A DNA stretch of 37,627 bases, taken from assembly GCA_003427395.1 (NCBI GenBank), contig BFEA01000359.1, forward strand, positions 958,973-996,599, in the 5' to 3' direction. A program made the position numbers and the translations under genes. Source of the stretch: Chara braunii (lineage: Eukaryota; Streptophyta; Charophyceae; Charales; Characeae). Shown here piece by piece: positions 9,138 through 20,688 of this stretch (its first letter is position 1; each line of letters starts with the position of its first letter). The notes below the pieces were generated by a model. The model was not told the DNA's origin. It worked only from the letters and a program-made list of their open reading frames with translations, and did not search any database.

Positions 9138-10500
9138 GAATTACCCCCGGATCGTGATGTATCTCATACCATTGATCTGGAACTCGGCCACTCTCCGCCG
9201 TGCCGCCCTCCATACCAACTCTCCGTCCTGGAAGCCGAAGAAATGAAGTGCCAGCTCAATGAACTCCTTGAAAAATGATTCATTAAGCCAAGCTCCTCCC
9301 CCTCCGGTACAAACTGCCTTTTCGTAAAGAAAGGCGGAACCTCATAACTAAGGATGTGCACAGACTACCGCGCCTTGAATCGGATCACGATCAAGAACAA
9401 GTACCCCCTACCTCGGATCTTCAAGCTTCTTGATCGTCTCCGTGGAGCCAAATATTTTACCAAGATTGACCTCCGCGGTGGCTTCCACCAGATCCTCATC
9501 TGCGAGGAAGACACCCACAAGACCGCATTTCATTCTCGCTTTGGGCACTACGAGTTCCTTGTGATGCCCTTCGGACTCACCAACACCCCTGCCACATTCC
9601 AATCCACCGCGAATCACATCTTTCGCGACCTACTCGAAGTCTGTGTCCTCGTCTACCTTGATCATATCCTTGTCTATAGCCCCACCGTTGAGTCCCACCT
9701 TCAGCACCTTCGTCAAGTCCTCTTTATCCTTAGAGAGCAAAAACTATACGCCAAGCTCAACAAATGCACCTTTGCTGCTTCTACCGTAGAATACCTTGGC
9801 CACATCGTCTCTGTTGAAGGAATCTGCATGGACCCCTCGAAGGTCACCACCCTCGTTGAGAACCCCCCGCCCAAGACCCCACTCCAACTACGCTCATTCA
9901 TCAGCCTTGCCAACTATTACCGCCCCTTCATCCGCAACTTCTCCGACGTCTCTTACCCACTCTACGAACTCACACGCAAGGACGAACCTTTCAATTGGAA
10001 CGATCGTCGCCAAAACGTCTTCGACTTCCTCAAACAAACCATCACCACGACCCCCATCCTTAAGATCGCCGACCCCTCTCGGCATTTCTATGTTACCACT
10101 GACGCATCCGACTTCGCCATTGGAGCGGTCCTCTCGCAACATTTTCCTCGTGACACCTCCGAACCCCCCTCCATCAAAGACTCGCCCACCCACCCCGAGG
10201 CTCCACCTGACGAATACCCCATTCCTTCACACGCAAGAAGCTCCTTCTTGCAGAGATGAACTACCTCTCCAACGAGAAGGAATTCCTCGCCGTGATTTAC
10301 ACCCTCAAAGTCTGGCGCTCGTACCTCAACGGACAATACTTCACCATGCGAACTGACAACATCATCATCTCCTCTATCCTCACTAAGAAAGACATCACGT
10401 CACGCCAAACCCACTGGTTAGACTTTCTCGCCCAGTTCACATTCACCATTTGCCACACCCCCGATAAAAGTAACCACGTTGCCGATGCCCTCTCTCGATG
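9138..10500 (+). pseudogene. pol: Ty3/gypsy chromovirus pol: RT and RNase H, degenerate
   Basis: RT is recognisable from ELPPDRDVSHTIDL (9138 on) through CTDYRALN, FTKIDLRGGFHQI, FGLTNTPATFQ and EYLGHIVS. RNase H follows: YVTTDASDFAIGAVLSQ near 10090, then NEKEFLAVIYTLKVWRSYL and VADALSR after a frame change at about 10250. In-frame stops lie at 9276-9278 (TGA) and 9345-9347 (TAA). The RT catalytic box reads YLDH (9654-9665) where YxDD is needed, so the second metal-binding Asp is lost and the enzyme would be dead even without the stops. Gag and protease are absent upstream, where a TA-flanked MITE abuts the RT start. Confidence 0.92.
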
Positions 10501-11880
10501 CCCCGACCACAAGCCCTCCGAGAAAGTCTATGCCACTATGACTCATATCCAACTCCTCCCATCACTCCACCACCGCTACGACGCTACACCCACCTCCCTT
10601 GTCCAAATTTCTCAACAATCTACAACAAACTGCGTGATCTCGACCCAATCCCTGACTACTCTCTTCAGAACCAACTTCTTTACATCGACACCAAAGGCAC
10701 TTGCCAACTTTGCATCCCCGACGCACATGGGCTCCGTACCCAGCTCTTGGCCGAGCACCACGACGGAAACTGTGGGACACCTCGGGTTTTAGAAAACCTT
10801 CGACACCATCTCCCGCTACTTCTACTGGCCTTCCCTACTCGCCGACGTCAAAGCTTACATTCGCTCATGCCCCATATTTCAAGCCGTCAACCTTTCGAAC
10901 TGGGTCAAACCCGACAATTTACAGTCGTTGCCTACTCCCACTCATCGCTGGCAGTCTATCTCTATGGACTTCGTGTGCGGTCTCCCCAAGATTGACCGCG
11001 ACCATGACTGCATTTATGTCATCGTCTGTCGCTTGACCAATCACATATACTCCATCCCTTCGCCATGACTGCATTTATGTCATCGTCTGTCGCTTGACCA
11101 ATCACACACACTTCATCCCTTGCACTACTTCGCATAACGCCAAAGACGTCGCCACTCTCTTCTTTGATCATGTGCACGCCATCACGACCTCCCCGAGAAC
11201 ATCATCAGTGACTGTGATCCCCGCTTCCTCTCACAATTATGAAAGCACATCTTCAAAGCATATCGAACCACGCTAAAGTATAGCACTCCATTCCACCCCT
11301 AGACCGATGAACAAACCGAGATAATGAACGATACTCTCCAAAGAATCCTGCAGAAGTATTGTCATCCACACCAACACGACTGGACCAGTTGCTTGCAGCT
11401 GCTGAAATCGCCTACAACAACGCTGCCTGTCCCTTCACTGGCATGTCTCCATTCTACCTCGACCTTGGCTACCATCCTCGCTTGCCCTCTGACTTTTTGC
11501 TTCCTTTGCAACTTAACCCCTCCACCCCCTGCCCTTCTCTCAATGAGTGGGTAACAAAAATGAACAGACTCCTCCAAGAAGCCACCGAAGCTCTTGAAAG
11601 AACACAAGAACAACAAGTCACCAAGACCAACAAACACAGACGTGACGTAACATTCAAAGTAGGGGACAAAGTCTGGCTCTCCGCCAAACGCTTCGAACCC
11701 GAACATGACTTGTCCAAGAAACTCTCGAACAAGTGGCTCGGACCCTTCCCCACCATTGAACAAACCTCCCACGTCAATTACAAACTCCAACTCCCTCCTG
11801 ACATGAGTCATGTCCACCCTGTCTTCCACGTAGAATACCTAAAAGAATACCATAAATCCCCACCCCAATTCACTAACCGC
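10500..11880 (+). pseudogene. pol: Chromovirus integrase and GPY/F module, broken into frames
   Basis: The zinc-binding region (LLAEHHDGNCG, then YFYWPSLLADV and IRSCPIFQ) and the catalytic core (SISMDFVCGLPK; SDCDPRF; a FHP..TDEQTE block) are split over all three frames. One break is a 61-bp tandem duplication at 11002-11121, which is not a multiple of three. From 11359 the frame is open and carries AYNNA, KVGDKVWLSAKRF, the GPY/F-type KWLGPFPTIEQ and HVHPVFHVEYLKEY. Family order is that of chromoviruses. Not functional. Confidence 0.88.
11002..11121 (+). repeat. 61-bp tandem duplication inside integrase
   Basis: A stretch beginning CCATGACTGCATTTATGTC is repeated at 11002 and 11063. The copies differ mainly at the end (CATATACTCC against CACACACTTC). 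It duplicates the segment just after the first catalytic Asp region and shifts the frame. It arose after insertion of the element. Confidence 0.9.
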
Positions 11881-11934
11881 CCATATTCTAGACCTCCACC
11901 AATTATGTTACCCACATACCCTGAATTCGTCGTC

Positions 11935-12113
11935 GAAGCCATCATAGACGTAGAACTACTCAGGTATCTGACCACCCTGGACCAATGATCACAGAATACA
12001 AACTTAAATGGACAGGATACCCCGACGAAGAATCTACATGGGAACCTCTTGCTAACGTTACGAATGCTATGAAACTGATTCGCGCCTATGATCGCGCTTA
12101 TCGTATATCTTAG
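11935..12113 (+). pseudogene. C-terminal chromodomain, frameshifted
   Basis: VVEAIIDVEL at the end of the open frame is followed, after a frame change near 11960-11995, by EYKLKWTGYPDEESTWEP and NVTNAMKLI, ending at TAG 12111-12113. This is the classic chromodomain pattern of chromovirus integrases, which directs insertion to marked chromatin. The break separates the two halves. Confidence 0.85.
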
Positions 12114-12779
12114 CTACCCACTATGCCTAAACTCTGCCTAAAACTCGCCTAAGTCCTGCCTCAACACACATCTCCTGTACCTAGCAAAACCCTTGCCCCT
12201 CGACCTCCCTCTGCCTGATCCGCTCTTGCCTCCGTCTGGCCCTATTCTCCCATTTGTCCTCTGCCACATCTTTGTCCCTCTTGTCAAAGTCCTGCATGTG
12301 GCCCCTGAGTGTCGCCGACGATAAAGGATTTAATGGCAAGCGCACGAGGAGGATGGCATGCTGCAACTCAATACGAGGTAATAAGACAACTGGTTGGCCA
12401 CCATGTTGTTCCCTTTGGCTGGCATCTTTGACTCGCAGACTTCTGAAGCAGCACCTCTGACATGGACATCAAGATTAGTCTGCGACCTGCTATTCGGATC
12501 AGACCTCATCATCAGATCGTGTACCAGACGCAACCTGCTACTGGGACAGTCGAGCTGAAGTCCTCACCATCTGCATCACAAAACTCTTGAAGACTCCTTC
12601 ATCACCGACACTTCTGCGACACCCTCCTAGACCTTCCTTAAAACTACTTTTTTTTTTTTTTTTCCGTTTTTGACACTTTGTTACAGACCTGAGACATTGT
12701 TTTCCCAGACCCCTCGGACACCCCAGTACTTGAGCATTGAACAAACAATTTTTTTTTCTCTCAAACTTGACAACCTATA
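12114..12779. other. Non-coding 3' region of the chromovirus or later insert
   Basis: No domain recognised. It starts with C-rich short repeats (GCCTAA-CTCTGCCTAA) and contains a T-tract at about 12650-12663. An LTR boundary could not be placed. Confidence 0.35.
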
Positions 12780-12960
12780 ACCCTGTAGAACACCAATAAG
12801 ACTGCCCTGTTACGTATAGAACCTCAACAGGATAACCCATTACCTGAACATTGCTACCCTTACCCTTATAGAACCTCAATAGGATTACCCTGTTACTTGA
12901 GCATTGATTCCCTAATCCCTGTAGAACCTCAATAGGATTACCTTGCAACTTGCATTACTC
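12780..12960. repeat. ~53-bp tandem repeat, 3-4 copies
   Basis: TATAGAACCTCAATAGGATT-ACCC-TTAC is repeated from about 12785, 12818, 12868 and 12920, with decaying first and last copies. The copies include the AACCTCAACAGGAT and AACCTCAATAGGAT variants. No function assigned. Confidence 0.7.
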
Positions 12961-13161
12961 TCCTTTTCCTTTTGTGCCCAGTGATCAGCCCCGTCCTGTC
13001 CTTCACAAATGTTCATTGGATCTTTGGCAGTCGAGACGTCCCCTTCCACACGGAGGAGATAGTGTTACGGACTCAGCCAAGGCTCGATCCCTGGTCTCCG
13101 GGTTACCACCCGCCAGGCTGCTATTTAATTTTTGAGTCTTTGATCTCCGGTCCCTGACTGT

Positions 13162-13180
13162 TGGCGCCCGTTGTCGGAGG
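13162..13180 (+). promoter_or_regulatory. Primer-binding-site-like sequence (tRNA-Asp type)
   Basis: TGGCGCCCGTTGTCGGAGG resembles the complement of the plant tRNA-Asp 3' end (TGGCGCCGTTGCCGGGGA) with one extra C and two changes. If real, an LTR ends just before it and a different, degraded retroelement runs rightward. No CA end is visible and no gag is recognised downstream, so this is tentative. Confidence 0.4.
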
Positions 13181-13200
13181 GTGCGGTGTCTCGACCGTCC

Positions 13201-13296
13201 GCTGCGTACCAGACATCCACTCAATTACTTTTGCTACGTACTAGGCGTCCACTCATTTACTTCCACTGCGTACCAGGTTCCCACTCACGTCAGCTC
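13201..13296. repeat. 32-bp tandem repeat, 3 copies
   Basis: Units start at 13201, 13233 and 13265 with the pattern CTGCGTACCAG..TCCACTCA-TTACTT. The period is exactly 32 bp. No function assigned. Confidence 0.8.
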
Positions 13297-14346
13297 ATAT
13301 ACTTTCTATGGACTGTCTGAGGAACTCCGCGACGTTTCAGTCTTGCTATAGGACTGGTCTAGTTGACGCACCACTGGCAATAAGGTGGGTGTGCCACTGG
13401 ACTTTCCTTTGTTCCACGCAGACTCGGCGCCCTATTGCACATCAGAGCACGACCAGCCTTTGGCCGTGGTAACTGCCAGGCTCGCCCAGGGACGCAAACG
13501 GAGAGAGACCGGCGTGGTCTTTTCTACTGTGCGCCAAGTGCCCTCTGGCCGGGTTATGGGACAAGTTCTATAGCAGAAAAAAGGGAAAAGGGGGAAAGAA
13601 AAAGAAAAAAAAAGCAAAGGAAAATGGAGAAAGCAAGTAAAAATCACGTGTCAAAACTGCACCATGATCCAGATCGTCATTTCAAGTTTCAAACGATTTA
13701 GCGGTTTCTAGTCACAGCGGCGTTACGAATTCCTTTCTTCTTCTTTTCTTTTTCTATTATTATTATTAATTTTATTAGTGGCTCTTTAAACTTTGCTCCC
13801 CCTTTCGGCCCTTCGTCACTAAGCGGGAAAGGAATGTAAACGGTTCGTTTTCGAACTCCGATTGCAGCCTGGTGGCCTAGACTGGCCCGACCCTTCGCTT
13901 ATCACCCTGTGTCTAACATGTCCAGCTGAGCGCCACGCACTGGGACCCCAAAAGAGGGGCAACCCGTGGCCGCCTTGGTAGGAGGCTTATCGCCTTGCTA
14001 TCAGATACGAGTACCCGTTACTGGTAACCCGACGACTCGTTTTAGAGGAGAGAGGTTGTTGGTTGGTATCTCGTTATGGGACCACCGTTTTAGGGCCGGA
14101 ATCACTCCGCAATACGACGAAGTGACACGGGTTGATAGCAGGAGTTCCCTGTGCACTATGATTATTGGTGTTCGGTCTCTTGCTTCATTTCTTTTATTTT
14201 ATCTTAATTTTATTTCATTTTATTATTTTCAGAATTACAGACTACCAATAAGCTGAATTCTAAATGCTACCTTAGTTCCCCCATTCAGAGTACAGGGATC
14301 GAGATTAGCAGCGATCCTATAAACAGGAAGGTGGACTGCCCTCAGG
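13297..14346. other. Non-coding, unassigned
   Basis: Purine-rich (13570-13630) then T-rich sequence. GTTATGGGACCACCG at about 14072 resembles the AGTTATGGGA motifs at about 23641 and 24207 in the large element, hinting at a related but old LTR. No gene seen. Confidence 0.35.
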
Positions 14347-14462
14347 GCACTAGAGCATGAGCGATCTCACTACGCCGAGTACTGGCGAGCCAAGGAGGGA
14401 GGGCTAGGGGGCGTGGCGAGTGTGCTGGAGATCTTCGGTGTGCGCATGCTCATGCTCTAAGT
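14347..14462. repeat. 11-bp perfect inverted repeat (small foldback)
   Basis: AGAGCATGAGC at 14352-14362 is exactly inverted at 14448-14458. CACT outside the left arm also matches AGTG outside the right arm with a 1-base offset. The enclosed ~85 bp is unremarkable. It may be a small MITE relic. Confidence 0.55.
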
Positions 14463-14594
14463 GTTCGACTGCGGCTATTCTAGGATCTGTAGCCTGGTAA
14501 CGAATACTGTCCGCACAGGCTCACCATGGTACGGAGCAATGGACTGTATGGCTATAGGCCGAAGTATGTTCTGTTTATCTAGAGGTGGGAGCAA

Positions 14595-14999
14595 ATGTCG
14601 GGTGAGGGGCCTATAATGACCGCTATCCTGGACTACAGCCGCTGCAATCAGGAGGTCAGACTGGAGGTGAATGTGGAAGGGGGGAAAGAAGAAGAAATGA
14701 GAGCAGATAAGGGCCTGCAGTTGGCGATCACGGAGGCTAAGGACAGAGCCGAGAGGACGTGTAGACGAGACGGGGTCACGAACGAAATCAAGGTGACCGT
14801 CTTGTACCTGGAGGGAGAGACCTCGACGGACACTGCAGAGAGGGAACATCGACACCTGGACCGCGACACGGAAGTAGAGAGTGAGGAGAGTGGCCGGGAG
14901 GTCCGGACCCAGTCCTGGCATGGGCTGGACCAGTGGTGGAAGAACCACCCGCCGGCTGAGCTTGTAGAGCGAGGCCCGGAGCCCAACTTACGACGATGA
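14595..14999 (+). CDS. Unassigned 134-codon open frame
   Basis: It encodes a strongly charged, Glu/Arg-rich polypeptide with no motif I recognise and no zinc knuckle. The surrounding sequence looks like decayed retroelement, so a gag remnant or a chance frame are both possible. Confidence 0.2.
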   Translation: MSGEGPIMTAILDYSRCNQEVRLEVNVEGGKEEEMRADKGLQLAITEAKDRAERTCRRDGVTNEIKVTVLYLEGETSTDTAEREHRHLDRDTEVESEESGREVRTQSWHGLDQWWKNHPPAELVERGPEPNLRR

Positions 15000-16952
15000 T
15001 GACAAAACTGAGACCTCGAAACCGTTACAGAAAAAAGAAGGACGCGTGGCAATTGAGAGAGAGATTACAAACCAGGGGTACCTGCGACAGTGACGATCAA
15101 GAACGAGAGGGAAGAGACCCCGTCTGAGCTACGTGAGCAGTGGCTACCAGGAGAAAGGTTAACACGCGGGGCTTGGTAGAGGTCGTTTACTTGATTTGTC
15201 TGCTACACGTCAACTATGATTCCCTTCTCTGCCCTGGTCACAAATCGAACAGTCCCTCGTTCGTACGGGGACTGCTGCAGCTGCCAACCATTAGAGTGAA
15301 TGAGTAGGAGAGACTTTGCGCACGTGCTACTCAGTTCCCTTGTGATTAGTGAATGGAAAAAAGGTCAACGAAAGAATGATTGTGCGGTGGTTGACGTCAA
15401 CAGAAATGCGATAAGGCTGGTTTCCGGCAGAGAAAGAAGGGCACAACAAGGAAGAGAGAGAGCAGTGTGGACGTGAGGGAGGCAGGAGTGTAGACGAGCG
15501 CTGCCTAGTGTGGGTGACGTCATCAACATGTGTCTGTCAGCCCGACCTATGTCAGAGAGCGCTCCAATGCACGTGTACTGATGAGGAAGTCAGATCAGTG
15601 CAAAATCCTGGGCAGAGGAGATGAGTGGGTTGAGCCATACTTTGATTTCGGTCTGCACTACCTGCCTCTGACGGATGATCTTTGACTTTCCTTACGAGAA
15701 CCCTTTCATGAGTTTGAGCTCGCTCTCTATGCCGAACATTTTTTTTTTGTAGACTAGCTAGTGTGTGTAAGAGACAAGTGAGACGTGCGGGTCTGTACTG
15801 CGAGATCAACTCGTTCACCCCCGATAGGCCGACTGGTTCGATCTCACATTCCATTATTGGTAAAAGAAGAGAGTCGTAGTCTTGGATGCCAAGAGCTGCG
15901 TACGGGTTGTGTGCGAGGTTCGCGGTTGACAACGTTTGGGTTGGTTTTCTGTGCCTTCGGTGTTAGTGATCCGCCGGCCACAGGATGATGGCATGATGCT
16001 ATTTACATCCCTTAACGCATAGTGAACGTACGTGACATCTTGTTTTCGTGGGAAAGGGAGAGTAAGTGTATCTTGTTGACATCTCCGATGCAGGTGCGCG
16101 ATAATAACCTTACCCTCTTTCTTGACGTGGCAGTACGAGTGCAATCCTTGTGGTGGTGATTGGTGAAGGAGGGGAGAGTAGATGACTGTATCAGGTACGA
16201 ATGACAGAGACGCCCTCCCGCGAGGTTGAGCTAAGTGGTTTTGGTCGGTGATATAAGCTGATTGATGGGGTCATTGGTATTGATCGTGGGTCGGCACTAG
16301 CTACTTTGTATATTCAATCTGCATTAATCTGAAAAGATCATTGCATATTCTTCAGTAGCTCACATGAAGTTTGTCGCTATCGGCATGTTTAGTGGGCGGC
16401 CGTTAGGTCAACTATTGTATAAAGACGCATGTGGCCGTATTTCGTGTGTAGGGTATGAGACTCATCACAATCCCACAAGGGAAGAGTAAACATAGCATGT
16501 GCCAAAAGCGTTGTTGAGGTTTTTGCGTTGCCATCTTGATAAATAAAATAAGATTGCCCAAGAATATAGTGTGAGAGAATTGTAACGGTGTAAACGAAGT
16601 ACTAGTTCAAATAGAAGGTGGTTCTTTGGAGCCTTTCCCCCTTCCCTGTCCCCGACGCGCCTCCGACATGGTGTAAGAAAGGTCAAAAGGAAAAGACGCA
16701 CAACTATGAAGTCCGAGACTAAGTGAATACAACTAGAGTAAGGAGAATGATGCTATCAAAAGGAGGAAAGAGAGAGGAGATTGCGTAGGTCACGTAGAGG
16801 AGAGAAAAAGGTGCGCTGTAGTGAGCTTGAGTGAAGTAGCTGGCGCAGAAATCGCGACAAGAAACTTCACTACGAGTTGTGGTGAAAATGAATGAATGAA
16901 CTATCGACTCTTACTATTTTATATTAATGACCTTCTTCGTTTGGCCCAGCGG
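15000..16952. other. Non-coding, nothing recognised
   Basis: No long open frame with recognisable domains, no RNA gene and no clear repeat. If the segment starting at 16953 is an LTR, this is the DNA into which the large element inserted. Confidence 0.35.
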
Positions 16953-17932
16953 TGTCGGTGCGGATACCCTTACACGGGTACTCGCACTGGGTTTTTGCAG
17001 TTGACAGAGAAATGGGTCGATTCATAATTAATGGGAAGGCCTCGTGAGTCGCAGGGGTCCGCGGGTTAAAGGTTCGACGGTAACACCTAGAAAGTAGAGA
17101 GTGTGGGGACGCGCAATATCGAGGCCCGGGTGATTTTTCTCCCTTTTGATCGCAATAGAAGGCACGGCGTGGTTGTTCGTCGACGAGCTCTATCATAACA
17201 TGTCATTTTTGTTTTGATTAAACTAATTAAACCATAAGCGCTTTTTCTTTGGTTTTGCGTGGTACGATGGACGGTTTAGTAAGCCGGTGTGGACTTACGT
17301 GAAAATCCAGATGATGGGACCTGATGGATTTGGCTAAGGACGGGTAGCCGCGGCGAGGCCGGTAGGCCGACGTGAGTTTGGGTTGTCCTCTGTGCAAGTG
17401 CGGGCCGGGAAGTGGCATAGGGCGTTTCCTTGGCCCCAAGGGCCGTGCGCTACCTCTTTATGGGGTGAGTCAGGCCTGCTAGTATAAGGCTTGGGCTTAG
17501 CCCTATAGGTTACAACACCGGACTGGTACGCAGCAGATGCAGTGATCGAGGCCAACAGTATGCGGCAAGGGAGCGGAGGAGCGTGGCGAAAAGGCTTGAG
17601 GGGTTGATGGGCCTGTGGGACTATCCCCCTCGCCTTTTGCTGCCACGGGGCCAAGCGTGGGGCTGACGGGCAGGCTAGGAGGGGTGCCGTGGTCCGTGTC
17701 CGGCTACCGCCCGCTTATATATAAATATATTATTTCTAATTTTATTTAGTTATTATTAGTATCACGCCCGTATGTGGACGCGGAAACACGGTAGGTGCAC
17801 ACCATTCGACTGTTGAAATGAAGGTCTGAGTTCGGAGCCAGGTGACGAAACCTGACGAGTAGAACCGAATAATTTGAATTGCTTGAGGCCGGTCACCTCC
17901 GCGGCCCCGGCTGTATCCTTCAGGACATCCGT

Positions 17933-17964
<32 letters not shown>

Positions 17965-18203
17965 GGCCACTGCGCAAGGACGATTCGGGAGTGGATCTAG
18001 CGCCGATCTTTGCTAGATACCGGTGGGGCCGGGCAAGTAAGAGCCAACGGGGCCTTGCGGATCAGTTGAGGCTGATCCGGCCCCGAAGAGCCGCAGGGTG
18101 CCGATGCGAAGGAGTTTTGGGGCCGCCTCTTCGTCAGACCGGCATGCGCGAAAGCGGGTAGAGTCGGTGTGGGGCGACGGGCGAATAGAAAAGGGCCGGG
18201 TGG
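16953..18203 (+). repeat. Direct repeat copy 1: putative start of giant 5' LTR
   Basis: It aligns with 36362-37627 in the same orientation. In the first ~260 bp I counted about 11 differences (about 96% identity), with small indels later. Similarity begins abruptly at 16955/36364; sequence upstream is unrelated in the two places, as expected for the left edge of two LTRs. Copy 1 begins TGTCGGTGCGG, whereas copy 2 has TATCGGTGCGG, so a TG start is visible only here. The unit contains a TATATATA stretch (about 17717) and a U6-like sequence. It could instead be an independent dispersed repeat. Confidence 0.6.
17915..17983 (+). ncRNA. U6 snRNA-like sequence in the direct repeat (copy 1)
   Basis: It starts near the 5' stem-loop (ATCCTTCAGGACATCC), then AAAATTGGAACGATACAGAGA with an intact ACAGAGA box, GATTAGCATGGCC and TGCGCAAGGACGA. 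The U6 3' half after this point is diverged and 11 bp shorter than in copy 2. No TATA box lies about 25-30 bp upstream, so Pol III transcription as a U6 gene is unlikely. It is part of the repeat, not a separate insertion. Confidence 0.75.
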
Positions 18204-20688
18204 GCGACCGGTGTTTTTTTTTTTTTTGTGTTAGTATTGCTTTCCTTTCGTTGGGTAGGCTGATAGCCGAGGCCAGAGGCGGAGTCAGCTGCGCTAAGTG
18301 TTGTTGGGGAGGAAGTGCAAGAGGTGAAGTCGACAGGCGTGGCGGAGCGACAAAGGCACAAAGTGGGTGGGTGAACCCGGACTAGAACCACGTCCGGATG
18401 CGTCCAGAGGCGAGGACGAAGGAGCTGACCGCAGAGTGGTGGGAGAGTAGAAAGCGTAGGTGGCGGGGGTGCGAGAAGAGGGGGGCGAATGAACCCGGAC
18501 GCAAAGCGGCGCCAGGTACATTCGAAGACCGAAATGGTAGAGCAAAGGCGGGAGATAAGCATGATGGGGTGAAAGACGCGGTGCTCACTCGATCCGCATC
18601 GAAATCGAGTGAATGAAAGTCGTGGGTAAGGGTTTCTGGGACGGGCGAGCACGAAACTGAGGTTAGTTTTAACTTTTAAGAGAAAATTAGCGAGATAGGC
18701 GTTATGGTGACAATGGCGTGCGCAAGAGGTGGTGGAAAGTGGCGATGGCAGGAGGGAGGAGAGCGATAGCGCGCCGAATTCTCAATAAAATCGAGCGCTA
18801 GGAGATGTGAAATGGAGGTTCCGAGGGTGGGCGAACTCGATGATGAGGCCGGGACGAGGCGTTAGTGAGTGGAATTAGTAGTAGTAGGAGTGTGAGCCGC
18901 GCTGAGTAGGAACGGCTGTGCAACGTGAGTGCACCTATCCGCGTTCTAGCGGAGGGTTCATTCTCATTTTTGCGTTGCAAGCACGGGCAGCCTGTGAGCC
19001 AGCGGGCGGAGTAGACCAGAAAGAGAGAGAGAGAGAGAGAACCACTAGATAGGACTACGGACGCTGCCGTTTGGAAGGTAAGGTGGTTGGGGCGTATCCG
19101 ACCATGTTTTAACGAAAGATTCATTACGAATTCATTCATCTTATCGGGCGAAAGGGGCAAGGAGCCAGTTGCGGGACTGCGGATGTACCTCGCTGCCGGC
19201 GCATCGCTCTGCATGATGAAGAAGTAACATTTCTCTGTCCCTCAGNGTGCGTGGCTGAGAAGCACTGTATATTTTCACGTTCTAGGGGAAGATCGACTCC
19301 TATTTTTGCACATGTGGTGAGTACGGTTGCTCGAATTTCAGCAGGAGGTTCACTCTGACCTTATCTGCTATCAAAATTGCAGCATTGCTAGAGATATCTC
19401 GGTCTACGAAATTCCTTCCCCACTCGTAGTCGTCCGCCCTCGGTGTACCAAAATCCGTATGAACCCGACTGGAGGATGAGCTAGGTACATTCGGGAGTAA
19501 GGGGGCTTACCTGTTGGCCGCTGCCGCTCNAGACTGGGATACTGCGGTTATTTGCAGGGAGTCACTATGGGCTGAGTTGTTGTGACTACCGCGGCCCGGG
19601 TTGCTGTGCCCACTGCGGGGCGACTTGCTATGCCTGCTACGGGCTGAGTTGCTGTATCTACTACGGGCCGAGCTGCTATGCCACTGCTAATCCGAGCATC
19701 CTGCTGGGCTCGCTGAGCGCTTGCGACTGCCCCCTCCGGATTGTTTTTCCTTTTCTCTCATGTATGCGAGAGTCCGATTGTTGGGTGTCAAGGCTGTAGC
19801 TGCGGAGATTTCATAGCAGTTTGGACTGCTGCTGCGTCGAAATGCTACTTTTGTTGTTGTGACCNGTTGCTGCTGATAATTACTACGACTAGTCGGTCCA
19901 GCGGACTGTTGCTGCTGCTTCTNGCGGATTAAGCTCAGCCCAGGTGGGGATAGAGGCTGTCACAGTTACAGGCTATTACTGCTGTTGATGGGGTACTAGG
20001 GATGTTATTGGTGAGTATCGATAGTGTTGTTGCTGAGGTTGTTTATGAAGGGCCACTGCTACTGATTCATTACAGAGGGGAATAGTGCTGCAATCCGGAG
20101 GGTTGTTAGAGGTCTTGACTTCCGGCAGTTTGACTCATCTGTCAAGCTGTTACTTGGTCATCATTGTGGGGCCCTCAGGTGCTGAAGGCAACAAGGCCCT
20201 CTCACGCGAGTCCAAGTGTACCACCCTTGGATCTTGAGAGTCTCATACCTCTGTTTCTGCCCTTCTAAGTCTAAGTCTAGTCTGTTGGTTCTGAGAGGAA
20301 GGCGACAAGCGGGATTGCAACCAGTAATCCGCGCCAAGGTCTTTGTGGGAGGTTGCCCTACCGATTGCGGGAGCTCTGCCGGGACTGATGAGGAGTTATG
20401 GAGGCAGGGAACTGACAGGTAACCGTTACTTTCCCCTCTATATACCCAGATTATAACCCTTATTTGTATTCCCCATCGCGTCGCTGACTGAAATATATGA
20501 GGTGCGACCCTACTCTATTTCTTCGTTTGACTTTCAGGACACTGAACAAGACTAAGTAAAGAAATGTCTGTTCAAGTTTCAGTTTTAGCTTTGTTGACTG
20601 TATAAAAGCAGATTGTTGAAAGGAACTGCATATGGGGAAAGGCAGGATGGAGGGTTGTTTTGCATGATGGTTGACTTGGTCACTAAGG
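18204..20688. other. Non-coding part of the large element, with Ns and simple repeats
   Basis: It holds a T-tract (18213-18227), a (GA)n tract at about 19022-19040, and single undetermined bases at 19246, 19530, 19865 and 19923. No gene is recognised. If the LTR model holds this is LTR interior. Confidence 0.4.
19568..19690. repeat. 24-bp tandem repeat, about 5 copies
   Basis: Degenerate copies of GGGCTGAGTTGCTGTGCCTA follow each other from about 19570 to 19688. The repeat lies within a TGCTG-rich stretch that also carries the undetermined bases. Confidence 0.7.

Noticed and set aside
17915-17983. A functional U6 gene
   Set aside because: The 3' half is diverged or partly deleted, there is no TATA box about 25-30 bp upstream, no upstream sequence element and no T-run terminator at the right distance.
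20385-20392. CTGATGAG motif
   Set aside because: No GAAA core or helix II follows, so a chance match.
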